DNA from: Tubulanus polymorphus
Lineage: Eukaryota; Nemertea; Palaeonemertea; Tubulaniformes; Tubulanidae
NCBI RefSeq assembly: GCF_964204645.1
Contig: NC_134028.1
Coordinates: forward strand, 15,119,263-15,179,262
Reading direction: 5' to 3'
Length of the DNA stretch: 60,000 bases
This document shows positions 40,664 to 52,257 of the stretch, one piece after another. The notes beneath the pieces were generated by a model, which saw nothing but the letters and a program-made list of their open reading frames with translations, had not been told where the DNA came from and made no database searches. The translations under genes were made by a program, and so were the position numbers. The first letter of the stretch is position 1. Every line of letters begins with the position of its first letter.

Positions 40664-41269
40664 AGATTTATTCATATTCGAACCGCATAATATGTTAATA
40701 ACTGGAGAAACCAATTGTGGTAAAACACATTTCATATTAGATTTGTTAGAAACTATTTATAAGAATCATTTTGATAACATAATATTATTCTGTCCTACTT
40801 ATGAAATGAATAAAACATATAATAGAGATATAGTTAAGATGAAAAAGTTTATTATTTATTAGATCCTAAAACAGTAAAAGAAAATTTAGATAATTGTATA
40901 AAAATAGCAATTGATACTTATAAAGGATCAAATACATAATTCATTATAGATGATTGCGCTAATTTACATGATTCAAAAGTGAGAGAAAGTGAGTTATGTT
41001 ATCTAGCTTTCTCTGGGAGACATTTTGGGATAACAACATGGGTTTTAAATCAAAAATATAATTCAATTGTTAAAGACTTTAGGGAGAATATAAGATTTCT
41101 AGTTTTATTTTATAACAAAGATAAAAAATCTATGCAACAATCATTGGAGGAAAATCAAATTATACCTACTGAATTACATGATGAATATATGAATAAATTA
41201 AAGAATAATAAAGGTTCAAAATTATTACTGAGATTACAATTTCCCTATGAATATAAGTTTATAAAATAA
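40656..41269 (+). pseudogene. ATP: packaging ATPase copy 2, frameshifted
   Basis: Walker A GETNCGKT is present. A 2-bp insertion at ~40858 (TTATTTATT) shifts the frame, and a TAA at ~40938 sits where copy 1 has TTA in the Walker B approach. The rest (SGRHFGITTWVLNQKYN) is collinear. It runs 3 codons past the copy-1 stop. Start context AATAAATG. Confidence 0.85.
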
Positions 41270-41625
41270 CTATTTATATATCTATCTATCTAATACGTAT
41301 TAAATACGTATTAGATACGTATTAAATACATTAATACTTAAAACCCCATTTTTAAAATAAATATTATTCATATAATTTTCAACCAATTTATTTTTATTTT
41401 TTTTCAACTAATATATGAATAAGTTTGAAAATAATAAAGGTTATTTATTATTACTGAGGTTTCAATATAAATTTAAAAAAGAAATATAATTTACGGTATT
41501 TTAAATAATATGTATTAAATACGTATTATATACGTATTAGATATGTATTAAATACGTATTAGATACCTTAATACTTAAAACCCCCTTTTTTATTTACTAT
41601 TATTTTATACAATTTTCAACCTTTA
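41270..41625. other. convergent 3' region with TACGTATTA repeats, copy 2
   Basis: Same paired clusters as 9612-9988: TACGTATTA units at ~41294-41330 and ~41515-41565, each followed by ACTTAAAACCCC and a T-run. Confidence 0.55.
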
Positions 41626-42513
41626 TTACTTTTTGAGTGTTAGATAATTACTTTCTGAATCACTTTCATCATCACTCTCCAATTCATCATCAGACCCTAA
41701 CAATTTATTCAAATGCTGTACCGTATCTTCATAAATAATTGGTTTATTGATATACTTATTAGTCATCTCAACTATATCTTTATTTTCTGATTTAAGTTTC
41801 ATAGAATCTTTTTTATCAATGCGCTTTCCTGTAACTATATCTTCATTATTATCTTTATTAGTGTTTGCTCCTAATATTTAATTTACAATGTTTGATTCTA
41901 ATTTAATAGCATCGGTTAAATCTAATTCATCTGTATTAGGTGTTGCTAATAATAAATCTTCATATAATTCTTTACCATTTACATTTGATTTGAAACAAAC
42001 TTTGTAACATATCTAAATGGGTGTTCTATAAATTCTTTTTTACCAACACGATCTATAACATTAGTAATATGTACCTTTGTATTAATATGATTATTCCAAT
42101 TTGATGGAGCGTTTGAAAATTCACCTTTACAATATCCACAATAATTTCTATTTTCACTAACATTTAATATTATTGCATTATTAAATGTAGAAGGTATTAC
42201 ATCATTAGATGTAGAAGGTATTACATTATTAGATGTAGTAGGTATTACATTATTAGATGTAGAAGGTATTACATTATTAGATGTAGAAGGTATTACATTA
42301 CTAGATGTAGAAGGTATTACATTATTATCAATTACATTACTTAAATTATCAACAACACCACTTTTATTATTATCGATTTCTATTAGTTTTATAAATTTTG
42401 AAAATAGGATCAAATATCAAAGCTATATTACAAGGTATTACATAACATAAATCATCATTATTTTCATGTGTATCGATGTATGGAATATGTTTATATACTT
42501 TACCTCCTTCCAT
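41626..42513 (-). pseudogene. repeat-containing zinc-finger protein, copy 2
   Basis: Start at 42513 (MEGGKVYKH, AATAAATGG). A frameshift near 42415, six NNVIPSTS-type repeats (42177-42320), finger CGYCKGEFSNAPSNWNNH, VIDRVGKKEFIEHPFRYVTK, another frameshift near 41990, then an acidic C-terminus ending at 41626. The finger and IDRVG block are better preserved than the ends. Confidence 0.6.
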
Positions 42514-42587
42514 TTATTATATAAATTTTTATTAAAGTTAAAATTTTAATACATAACACTATTCAATTGAGAATTTACAGTATTTTA

Positions 42588-43740
42588 TTGCGCGTCAGAT
42601 ATAATATAAATGTGCATTTTGAAATTTTTGATTCCTTTATTCTTTGTCATGAATAATTGTATTCCATCTTTAGTGTTCTGTAATTTTTTTCCAGAACCAT
42701 GTAATGAATTATCCTCTGTTGTTCTAAAATCTAACCATAATGCATATTTATTACCGGTATAATAATCAATTTGATTAATGTTACAATTTTCAGATGATTT
42801 TACTTTTTCATTCATAAAATGTTTTCTAATTTCTGGCAATTGATCAATCATTCTCATTCCTTGACAAAATATTTTATTTGCTATTCCTTCGATAGTTATT
42901 ACTACTTTTGTTATTTCAGGATTATAATAATTATCAACATTTATTGCGCCATTAGTATATGTTGCAATGGTAAAAAATATTAATATACCTTTTATAGATC
43001 TTCTTGGGAAGTTAATATTCTCATTAATAATTTAATCATTTGCATTAATAGTTACGGTTTTAAATATATCAATATAATCATATAATAATGAAAATCCTTG
43101 ATTGTATTTAGTTTGAATTATACTTGAAATATTTTCATCAGTTACTGTATCATATTCTAAACATATATTCGATAATTTATAACTCATATCTTTATTAACG
43201 CTAGATATTACAATTTCATTTACAGGAGCAAATGTTATTTCGAATATAACGTCTTCTTGAATTGCGTATTTATATAAAGGTGCATTGTTATTTATCAATT
43301 CAAAGTCTAATGGAATTTTATATTTGCTTCCATATATACTTTTTATCAATTTATCTACAGCATTAGTTAATATTGCATTATGTGCTTCTGATCTTAATTT
43401 ATTTTGGTTTTCTGATTGGATGCCTTGAAATATCATATTATTTCTATTTTCTTTAGTTAACCATAAATCTTTATAATGCATAAATAAATTATAATCATCT
43501 AATGAGAACATTATCAACAACATAATTATTATTATTACCGATTACTTTTATATCGGCTGATGAATAAATACTATTTGGAACATAAAAAGTATTTTGTGTT
43601 AATCGAGGAATTCTAACATATAAAGTTTCATCGGGATTAATATTAGAAGGGTTATGAGTAATTATATGATGTGATCTTTCTGCTTTAATAGCATTAGATA
43701 TTCTATGATTCTTAGAAGGATTGATATAACTTCCACTCAT
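42588..43740 (-). pseudogene. MCP: Polinton major capsid protein copy 2, broken
   Basis: The N-terminus is present here (MSGSYINPSKNHRISNAIK, start in AATAAATGA with an upstream T7 run), about 35 residues that copy 1 lost. A ~52-bp deletion at ~43505 shifts the frame before FSLDDYNLFMHY, and a TAA at ~43033 precedes the second jelly-roll part. The C-terminus (QGMRMIDQLPEIRKHF, LWLDFRTTEDNSLHGSGK, ending IISDAQ) is intact. The lesions are complementary to copy 1. Confidence 0.82.
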
Positions 43741-43762
43741 TTATTTAACAAAAAAATTAATT
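43741..43762 (-). promoter_or_regulatory. T-tract plus TAAATG start motif, capsid gene
   Basis: Minus strand: TTTTTTTGTTAAATAAATGA before the major capsid gene of copy 2. Confidence 0.5.
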
Positions 43763-45212
43763 ATATATTTTTTATCATGTTTACTAGCCCAAAAATAATA
43801 GCACTTACAACTGTAATTAAAAATAAAATAATATGTTCAGCAGCAAAGCTAATAATGTTTCCTGCAGATTTCAATATAAAACCAACAATTGATGCAATAA
43901 CTCCTGGTAAAGCTGCGGCAGATTTTTTAGATAGTTCCCATAAATATTTTGCTAATTTCTTTAAACCATCCTTAACTTTATCTTGTATAGAATTATTACC
44001 ATTCGGGGGTTTATCCGGTTTATTGGGAGTAGGAGTAGATTTCAGTGAATTTGATATAGCTAAACCTATTGTTGTAAATACCATAGTTACTGCTGTTAGA
44101 ATTGAAAGAATTGTGATTCCTTCAAACTTAAATAATAATTTTATTCTATCTTTCAATGATATTTCAGAATTTGGTTTAATTATTAAATCTTTAACAACAA
44201 CTTTTAATCTATTTATACAATAATCATATGATTTGTTTAATAATTTAATTTCTTCTTTCTGAAATTCTCTGTTATATTCTAAATTATCAATTTCTTCTTC
44301 TAAATATGCATTTCTTTTTTTAAATTCAATTTCTTCAATAACTTTATTATCTCTATCTAATTTTAATTGTTCTGATTCTTTTCTTGATTTAAATAATTCA
44401 TCTTCTAAAGTTCTAGTTTTAAAATCTCTTATACTTTTATCATGCGCAAATTTATCAGCTTTATTTTGTATACTAATGATTTCTCTAATTGCTTTATCAG
44501 AAAATATATTTAAATCTTCTAATTCTTGTTTTGTTGCATCAAGTAATCCATTTGGTAAAAGTTTTTCAGTTTGAACTCCTCTTGAATTAGGTTTACTAGT
44601 TTTGGAAGTTATATTCTGTTCAGAAGTTGTTTCTGTTTCTAAATTATTATCGATTGTTTCAAATAATTCATTAATTCTTTGTTTAAATACTCTTTCATTT
44701 TTAATAATTTCTTCTTGTGTTACATCTTCTATTTCATTACTATTTCTTATTCTTTTAATTCTTGATAGGTCTAACTTAAGCAAAGTTGATTCTGCTAATA
44801 TTTTTTCTTGTTTTTTATAAGAGATATCAATATAATAATCATCTTTCAAACGATAATAATATTCACCATCTAAAAACTTTAATTCTTGTACTAAAAGTCT
44901 AGCGCCTCTGGCATTTATATTATATCCAGATTTTTCAAATATAGGTTTGAAATTATAAATATATTCATTATATTCTAAATTTTGTTTTACTAAATCTGGA
45001 TTTTCATTTTCAGGATTTATTCTCGATCTAGTTCTTCTATCAAATTCATCTGTTGATGGGCCTTTAGAACCACTATCTGCTAAATTAGAATTATATGCTG
45101 ATTCATCATCATTATCAATATTAGTTTCTGCATCATTATAATCATCATCAATATATCCCTCATTATTATTTCCCATTTCTCCCAATGGAATATCTTCTCC
45201 ATCTTCTGCCAT
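43761..45212 (-). CDS. acidic coiled-coil membrane protein, intact 483 aa
   Basis: MAEDGEDIPLGEMG, acidic first ~50 residues, a conserved folded part ~85-190 (SGYNINARGARLLVQELKF..YYYRLKDDYYIDI), a linker, a charged coiled coil ~255-345, a hydrophobic helix ~368-392 (ITILSILTAVTMVFTTIGLAI), and a C-terminal membrane part from ~440 (LPGVIASIVGFILKSAGNII...). The same architecture recurs in many invertebrate Polintons. Likely a particle or membrane protein; function unknown. Start in TGTAAATGG after a T7 run; 16 nt after the next-upstream gene. The largest intact Polinton gene in copy 2. Confidence 0.78.
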   Translation of the reverse strand: MAEDGEDIPLGEMGNNNEGYIDDDYNDAETNIDNDDESAYNSNLADSGSKGPSTDEFDRRTRSRINPENENPDLVKQNLEYNEYIYNFKPIFEKSGYNINARGARLLVQELKFLDGEYYYRLKDDYYIDISYKKQEKILAESTLLKLDLSRIKRIRNSNEIEDVTQEEIIKNERVFKQRINELFETIDNNLETETTSEQNITSKTSKPNSRGVQTEKLLPNGLLDATKQELEDLNIFSDKAIREIISIQNKADKFAHDKSIRDFKTRTLEDELFKSRKESEQLKLDRDNKVIEEIEFKKRNAYLEEEIDNLEYNREFQKEEIKLLNKSYDYCINRLKVVVKDLIIKPNSEISLKDRIKLLFKFEGITILSILTAVTMVFTTIGLAISNSLKSTPTPNKPDKPPNGNNSIQDKVKDGLKKLAKYLWELSKKSAAALPGVIASIVGFILKSAGNIISFAAEHIILFLITVVSAIIFGLVNMIKNI

Positions 45213-45232
45213 TTACATAATAAAAAAATCAA
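45213..45232 (-). promoter_or_regulatory. T-tract plus TAAATG start motif
   Basis: Minus strand: TTTTTTTATTATGTAAATGG before the intact 483-aa gene; same as at 12899. Confidence 0.5.
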
Positions 45233-46555
45233 AATTTAAAATATAATATTCCTCCGATTACAATTCCTATACAAGTTATAGCTAATTTAGTATTTTCATG
45301 GGATTTATTATCATCATTTAGTTTAATTATATCATGTTGAATAATATCAGTTTTTATATTTTCTGATGTATTGTAATCTTTTATTTTAGAATCATTATGC
45401 AATTTAATATTTTTAGTTTTAGTTTCTGTTGATTGAATGTGTTTTTTATTTTTTTCACCTTCCATTAATTTTGGAGCAGTAATAATCTTTTTATTTATAT
45501 CATTTAATCCAAATGAATTATTTATTGTTGCAGTTTTAATTAGATTATTGTAACCAATTATATTTCCCATCTTTAATACTAAATCATTAGAAATAATTAA
45601 TAGATTAGGGCCTATACAATAATTTAATCTAATATGTGATTTATCTAAATAATTTTGATGTCTTACAATGTTTTCTGGAATCGATCTATTTTTATCATTA
45701 TGAATGGAATCTTCAAATAATACTTTAAACTGTTTCTGCGCATCGAATGAAGTGTTATCATTTCCAATTATTGGGGATCTTGTTTCAACTTGCGCACCTA
45801 AAATACATATCAAATAAGTTCTAATAGATTGATTTATTCTTTGTATACCAGCTTTAGTAAAACCTCCACTATTTTCTAAAATGAAATTAACCCAACCATT
45901 ATTGTTTTGTTGTTGTATATTATTATAATATTTTGGTAATTCATTCCAATTTAGTGTTCTTATATCTGAATTTGTCATTATTTTTCCAAATTCTTTAGTA
46001 TATAATATTCCTAATCCACCCATTGTTCCAATTTTTGCTCTAAAATCTTTATTTGAATTAATATTAAATTCATTACATATTTTATAAAACTTAGAAAAAT
46101 TAAAATTATTATTCAATTCTTTTAAAATATTTTGAACCTGGTAAAGGACATTCTAATTCATCTAATATTAATTTTATTTGAAAATATGTATGAAATCTAA
46201 AAAGTGATAACATCAATGGTAAACTTGGTTTGTTTAAATGATCATTCCAACTAATTCCGCATCCTGTTGTTGCGCAATAAACTGCAAAATTTAATTGGTT
46301 CTGCCAATACTTCATATTAGATTTTAATAACCATTGTTTTGCCTCATTTAAATTTTTGAAATTAATTGTATACACATGAAATATATTTTCCATCTTTACA
46401 TGAAAATTATTACTTTCAGTAACATAAATATATAAATCAATTAATGAATTTAAAACTTCATTTCTATATGTTATATCTTTATTAAAATCTATTGCTGGAA
46501 TATTATATTTAATTGATTTATTATATTGGAAAGCTTTTGGAAAACTATCTGCCAT
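45229..46555 (-). pseudogene. conserved tail-anchored Polinton protein, copy 2, one frameshift
   Basis: Starts MADSFPKAFQYNKS (TATAAATGG). CATTGCGISWNDHL, then a single extra T at ~46122 (TTCTTTTAAAA versus TTCTTTAAAA in copy 1) breaks the frame after PGSKYF. The rest runs open to the anchor LAITCIGIVIGGILYF at 45229. The apparent start at 46116 is TTG and not real. Apart from this one base the gene would be complete (~440 aa). Confidence 0.72.
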
Positions 46556-46576
46556 TTATATAACTAAAAAATTAAT
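46556..46576 (-). promoter_or_regulatory. T-tract plus TAAATG start motif
   Basis: Minus strand: TTTTTTAGTTATATAAATGG. Confidence 0.5.
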
Positions 46577-46851
46577 AATTAACTAATTCTTTTAATAATT
46601 TATCTTGTTCTTCAACTGTTATATGGCCATTTAAACTTATTATATAATCTAGTGTATTATTTTAATTTATTAATTTCTTTTATATTAGTGTTAATTTTTT
46701 CTTTATTACTTTTTATATTTAATTTTGAACTTATACCGGTTAAAACACTTGAACTTAATCCTAATACGCCAATTCATATAGCTAAAGGTGTTAATGGGCT
46801 GAATATTGCTAGAAATGTTATTACAGAACTAATTGTAACCGAACCACTTAT
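46572..46851 (-). pseudogene. homologue of 92-aa hydrophobic protein
   Basis: Collinear with 14813-15091, but ATG is ATA and an inserted T at ~46662 shifts the frame before the charged tail. The adjacent 47-codon ORF (46855-46998) has also lost its ATG (ATT). Confidence 0.65.
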
Positions 46852-47018
46852 AATCAAATCGTATATAATTTTACTTTTTAAATATTTTTTCTTTTTAACT
46901 TTTAAATCATTTTCAAATTCTAATATTTGTTTTTCTAAATATGTTTTTAATTTAGTTTTATTTATATCATGAGGAATAATATCAATATTATCATCAATTT
47001 ATTTAGCAAAAAAAATTA

Positions 47019-47441
47019 CTAATTAGTAAACTTATAAGCAACAAATATAACAATAACTCTTCCACCTAAAATCCATATTATTTCATATTTCTGTTGTTCA
47101 TTACTTGGGGTATAATAATCTGATATTGTAGGTTTATGTAGAGATAATTTTTCTTTATTGGTTACCGCGTTATATAAACTCATTGCATCATCAACTGATT
47201 GAAAATCTCTATGTGAAATCTTCTGATCATATAATTCCTTGTTAAAATAATCCATATAGTTTTGTCTCTTTTCTCTATATTCTTCAGCTGCTTTATTATA
47301 TTTCTCTAATGCTAAGTTATGTCTTTTTTGTTCTGTTAATGAACCATTTTTATCAATATGCTTGAATAAATAACCACCACCAGTAAATGCTAAAGCGTTA
47401 ACAATTGCCGATCCTACAATAGTTATAACTGCAGAAGCCAT
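47019..47441 (-). CDS. GGGYLFKHIDKNG-family small protein, full length
   Basis: 140 aa. N-terminal hydrophobic segment (ITIVGSAIVNALAFTGGGYLF), charged helix (ALEKYNKAAEEYREKR), SDYYTPSNEQQKYE, then a second membrane segment (IIWILGGRVIVIFVAY). This is the complete form of the copy-1 gene at 15325. Start AATAAATGG with T6 upstream. Confidence 0.75.
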   Translation of the reverse strand: MASAVITIVGSAIVNALAFTGGGYLFKHIDKNGSLTEQKRHNLALEKYNKAAEEYREKRQNYMDYFNKELYDQKISHRDFQSVDDAMSLYNAVTNKEKLSLHKPTISDYYTPSNEQQKYEIIWILGGRVIVIFVAYKFTN

Positions 47442-47462
47442 TTATTTAGCAAAAAATTATGC
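47442..47462 (-). promoter_or_regulatory. T-tract plus TAAATG start motif
   Basis: Minus strand: TTTTTTGCTAAATAAATGG. Confidence 0.5.
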
Positions 47463-47464
47463 AT

Positions 47465-47687
47465 TTATATGGGAGGAATATATTTTTGTTTTTCCAAATA
47501 ATCAATAGTTAAATTAGATAAAGTAACTGCTAATGTTAATTTTAAAATATCATTTATATCAAATCTATCAACATTAACACTTCCCATTTTAAATACTTTT
47601 TTTTAATACCATTGAATAACCAACAGTTCCAACTGATAGTAATGCTCCATTATATAATCCAGTTGTTATCCACTTATTATCACTCAT
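47465..47687 (-). pseudogene. 73-aa membrane protein homologue, frameshifted
   Basis: Same as 15706-15927 except for an extra T in a T-run at ~47602 that breaks the frame between SMVLKK and VFKMGS. Confidence 0.65.
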
Positions 47688-48025
47688 TTATTTATCAAAA
47701 AAATTACTATCATCAAAATATTTAGTTATCTTAGTGATGATTAAATCAACATTTATTTCATTACTACTTTTATGATTATCATATATTTCAATTATTATTT
47801 TTTAAATATCATCGATGATAAAATCTTCATCTAATTCATAAAATCTTAAAGATTCTCTAATTAAATTAGTTCTTTATCTATTGTTGTTTCATACTCAAAT
47901 GTTGTTTCATTAGAAAATGTAATATTTTTGATATGTGTAATTACATCAGTAATGTTAAATTTCATTTCTTTCTCATGTTTAAAATCAAACCCAAAACATA
48001 TACTCGGTCCAACAGTTATATTCAT
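47688..48025 (-). pseudogene. small acidic protein homologue, deletion
   Basis: MNITVGPSICFGFDFKHEKE. A ~26-bp deletion at ~47872 and a TAA at ~47803 break it. The 3' part shows the gene originally ended in SNFFDK with its TAA stop directly followed by the ATG of the next gene. Confidence 0.6.
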
Positions 48026-48046
48026 TTATATAGTGAAAAAATTACT
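48026..48046 (-). promoter_or_regulatory. T-tract plus TAAATG start motif
   Basis: Minus strand: TTTTTTCACTATATAAATGA. Confidence 0.5.
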
Positions 48047-48798
48047 CTTTACATCTTATAACTAATTCATATATCACAGGAAAGTTATTCAAATCAATTA
48101 AATAACCATTATGATTTCTTATTTCTAATTTAAAATTATTGAAATGTGGAATACAAGGTTTGAAATGACATTCAGTTAAATTATAATTTATTTGAGTTCC
48201 AAATTGTTTAACATTTTTTAGCGGTAAAATATTTAGTAAACTAGAACTATAAATTGTTTCTTTAGTTGCTTCGAAAGTTTTTGTAGGCTTGATTAAATTG
48301 CAATAAATATAAAAGTGTGTAAAAGGTATTATATTTGAGCTGCCTTCTGCGTTTCCAGTAACTGTAAGAGGTTTAATTCCTAACATTTTAGCCAGTGGTT
48401 TGTTTACCATAAATTTATGTTGTTCATTAGATATCTTCATTCTTATTTTATTAGTACTATCAATTTTATTAAATTTAATTTCAAATACAGAAGTGCCCCC
48501 GATTTTCAACCGAGCTCTTCTATTAATTTCCTGCGCTAATGATTCTAAATTATATAATCCTGGTTTTAAAAATATATGAAACCATTTATCTTTATTTCTC
48601 ATATAAATCATAAACCCTCTATGTTCAAAAGTTTTATCTGATATATTATAAAAAGAATTTACATAAACTTATATTTACTAATTTTAAATCAACACAATTC
48701 TTGAATTCTCTATCTAATTGTACTAGTAAATTATGAGATTTATAATTTGTAAGTTTTCTTGAATCAACAAATATTCTGTATTCTTTTAATTCCACCAT
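48042..48798 (-). pseudogene. minor capsid (penton-like) candidate, copy 2
   Basis: Start MVELKEYRIFVDSRKL (AATAAATGG). An extra T at ~48660 shifts the frame near NSFYN. The larger frame 48042-48611 has LESLAQEINRRARLKIGG, FYIYCNLI and NHNGYLIDLNNFPVIYELVI. Between copies the GVNPNKV/IKPLTV loop differs most. Confidence 0.6.
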
Positions 48799-48815
48799 TT
48801 ATTTTACATATTTTC

Positions 48816-49169
48816 TTATTCGAAATCTATTTCATGGTGCCCTTTTTCATTCTTACCTTTGTATACGAAATAGAAATCTCCAGAACATAATTCTTCTAAA
48901 TCTTCACTTGATAATCTATAAAATCTATCCGGTAAATATGTTCTGAATTTATGTGTATTTCCTTTTAATCCTTCATATTCTAAGTGTATAACTAATTTAT
49001 CTCCATAGTTATTAGTAACTGTAACAATATTTGTAATTAGATATTTCTTATGGATTGTTAATTCTGTTAACTTTTTGAATTTTTAATCTACAGATTTTAC
49101 ATTTGTAGTATCTTTTATTCTATCTAGAAATGATTTGTTGTTCTCACTGTGTGTTTGTTTACTCTCCAT
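48816..49169 (-). pseudogene. 117-aa small protein homologue, one stop
   Basis: Same start (MESKQTHSENNKSF) and end (GHHEIDFE) as 17072-17425, same length, with one in-frame TAA at ~49085 after KSVD. Start in TATAAATGG. Confidence 0.65.
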
Positions 49170-49198
49170 TTATAATACATATTTTTATTAAAATTTGA

Positions 49199-52023
49199 TT
49201 AACACGTTAGAATTCTTTTCATTATCTCGTTCTCTTTTGTTTCTTCTCTTTTAAATTTTAAGTATTCATCTAAATTACAACCATAAGCAACTGTATGAAT
49301 TCCATCATCTAAAATATATCTTTTATCATCAAATGGGTTTAGACTTATCTTTTCAATTTCTTCAATAAACATTTCATGATCTTCAGATCTTAAACATCTC
49401 ATCTTATGTTTTCTAACTTCTTCATTGAATATACAATTGATGTAATCTTTGAAATGAATATTCTTTTCTACTACACTTTTGGTTATTCCTTTTAACTTTT
49501 TAGCTTCATGTTCTTTAGTTTTATATGAATACATTTTAGATCTAATACCTATGAATTCAATCATTTCTTCACCACCTAATTCATCTTTGAATTTACCGGG
49601 AACTTTTTTATTATCATTGCTAAACAATTCATGATCTTTAGGATAATTACTGAAATCAAAATGATGTTTTAATGTTTTTAAATCATCAGTTATGTTATCA
49701 GTTTTTATCTTTAATATGTAAGAATCTGTATCAAAATATAATATTTCTATATGTTTTTCTCCAAAAAGTGGTTGTAATACATTATAATAGAATTCATACA
49801 TTAGTAATTTTGATAATTCTAAAACTGAAGCGCCAACATAGATTGGTTTATTAAATTTCATTGATGTTCTTCTCATCTTAACTGCAGCTAAATTTTCATC
49901 AAATATTCTGTTACCAATGAACTTAGGATATGATTGTAAATGTCTAATTCTTTTGCCATTACTTACTAACTCAATATCATTTCTATTTCTAATATTTTCA
50001 CAAGTCTTACCATAGAATGCATTATTCATTAACTTGAAGAAATCTTTCTCGAAATCAGTTTTAGCTTCAGTTCTCTGTTTGGTGTTATAATCTATATATT
50101 TTTCTAACCACTTAGATTGACTAAATGAAATATATCTATGTACTTTTTTTAGAATCATTCCTTGTTTTAGATAAAACTTTAACATTCTATAATGTACTAC
50201 ATAATTATATTTATCTTCTTGAGTTACCATTAACTTTTCTGTATGAATATGATTTTCGGGTTTAATTCTTTTTTGATAATTTGATAATTCTTCATGAGTT
50301 ACAGTTTTATGTTCGGGACAGTATGCTAGATTTCTAGATTTAAATTTAATATGTTCAGGATATTCTAAATCTACAACAAAGAAGTAACCAGTATCTGAAT
50401 CATCTGCAATATCTAGAATTCTTTTCTTCCAATCAAATTTATCATTATTTTCATTCTGTAAAACTTCAGTTAATTCAAATACTCCATAAGGTTGTGGTTC
50501 CATCATTGCCCAACCATACAAATTGTTTGCATCTATATATAATAACTTATATCCAGGATTATCATTTACATTGAAATATCTATCACCTAATACACCTGAA
50601 ACTCCTCCTCTTATAGATTTTTCAAACAATAGTAATTGATCTATATTTGTTAACGAATCCATTTTTATATCTGTAAATTTTAATCCACAATCCCATGTTA
50701 AACCTGGACTTGAATAACAATGACAAGGATCAATATTGAAATATTTTAGGTTTACATCTCTAAACCTTTCGAATATATCGGTTAATAATAATACATCTGA
50801 TTTTAGATATGAATCTACTAATTGTCCATGATTTTCTATTTTGAAACACCAAATATTCAATGTTCTATTATATACTTCATCTTTAACATATTCATTTTTT
50901 AATTCATCATAGAATTGTTCTTTCAATAATTCAGTTATGTTAAAATCATTATGATTTTTATAGAAAGAATATGGAATTGCTCCTGTATATCTCATTAATT
51001 GGAAATCATCATTATTTGGGTAGTGTTGTTTTAATATTTTCAATTCATCATCAACTAATGATTTTGATAAGTTATCTAATGAACTATTTAAAAATCTATA
51101 TGAATCTATAAATCTTAGGCAACCAAATGGGAATGATATATAATTCTCTGATGTTTTAGCTAACATTCTAGATTTATAAGTTGGTATTTTATCCTTTGAT
51201 CTATTTGAATTTAATCTTTCTATTTCATTATTGATTTCTTCTATCTTATGACATAACTGTTTGATGAATAAATGTGCATCATATCCTGATAGATTATGAA
51301 ATATAACTGGTACAAAGTTAATTTTCTTAGCTTGTAAGTTACAATTCTCATGTGCAGTGCCTCTAAACTTTCCATTCAAATGATCATGGTCTCTTACTTT
51401 TTTATCTTTATAATTAAATATCTTTTCACAATAATAACATTTATCTGCAAACTCAAATGCTTCTTTATCTTCTTCTGTCATTATAATTTCTATATTTGTA
51501 TTCAATAATTTACTAAATCTTATTTCATATTCAATTAATAAGTCACAAAAATGATTGATAACATTTTCATTTCTGTAATGATAATATTCACTTTCAATTA
51601 GTTCTGGATAATCAGATTTAATATATAACCCGAAAGCAGCAGCTGATTGATGAATCTTTTTAATAGTATTTGTTATTGGTGGTTCTTCTGAATAATCATT
51701 TTCATTAGAATTTAATTTCTTTCTCTTATAATATATTTCTTTTCTATCTTGATCAGTTAGTTCTTTATTTAATGATTCAAAATCTCCATATATTACAAAT
51801 GGTACTTTATTTTTGTAATCATATTTTTTGAATTCTAATATTTTATCCTTTTCATTTGGTAAAACTAATTTACAATAATCATGATTTTCACATAATTGTT
51901 TATGATTTAATAATGTACTTTCATTACTAAATTTATGTAAACATTTTCTACATAGATATATTTCATGGTGGTCATTTTCTGATTTAAAAAATAAATCGAT
52001 TTGTTTAATCCACATATAATGAT
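49199..52023 (-). pseudogene. POLB: Polinton PolB copy 2, main part (~940 codons open)
   Basis: Longest preserved PolB here. In the uninterrupted frame counted from 52057: Cys/His finger LCRKCLHKFSNESTLLNHKQLC (~35), exonuclease VPFVIYGDFESL (~85), endonuclease-VII-like DHDHLNGKFRGTAHENCN (~225), HNLSGYDAHLF (~252), motif A LYIDANNLYGWAM (~506), motif B KLMNNAFYGKTCEN (~677), motif C LYFDTDSY (~772). All polymerase Asp residues are intact. It is separated from its N-terminus (54415-55386) by the transposon at 52024; the first residues of the open frame come from that transposon. Confidence 0.9.
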
Positions 52024-52257
52024 CGGTTCCTGAACTTCGCTGAAAAAGCTGAAACACTGAAAAGCTGAAACGCTGAAATAAAAACGCTGAAATTTCAGGG
52101 AATTTCCGAAAAACGCCGAAATTTCAGGGAATTCCCGAAAAACGCTGAAATCGTGCTAGGTACCGACAATACACGTTTTGAAATGTTTTCCGGGCCGGTG
52201 TCCGCTGACGAGTCCTGAACCGTGTTTTATGCTCTACCTTCGGTTACAGAGACATGC
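52024..52257 (+). repeat. left TIR of the MULE-like element
   Basis: ~95 percent inverted match to 54181-54414. Confidence 0.85.

Noticed and set aside
43705-44223. + strand 172-residue frame
   Set aside because: Antisense shadow of the intact 483-aa membrane protein.
46116-46116. Start of a separate 295-residue gene
   Set aside because: The putative start is TTG, and copy 1 shows the frame continuing from the upstream gene; it is a frameshifted part of one gene.
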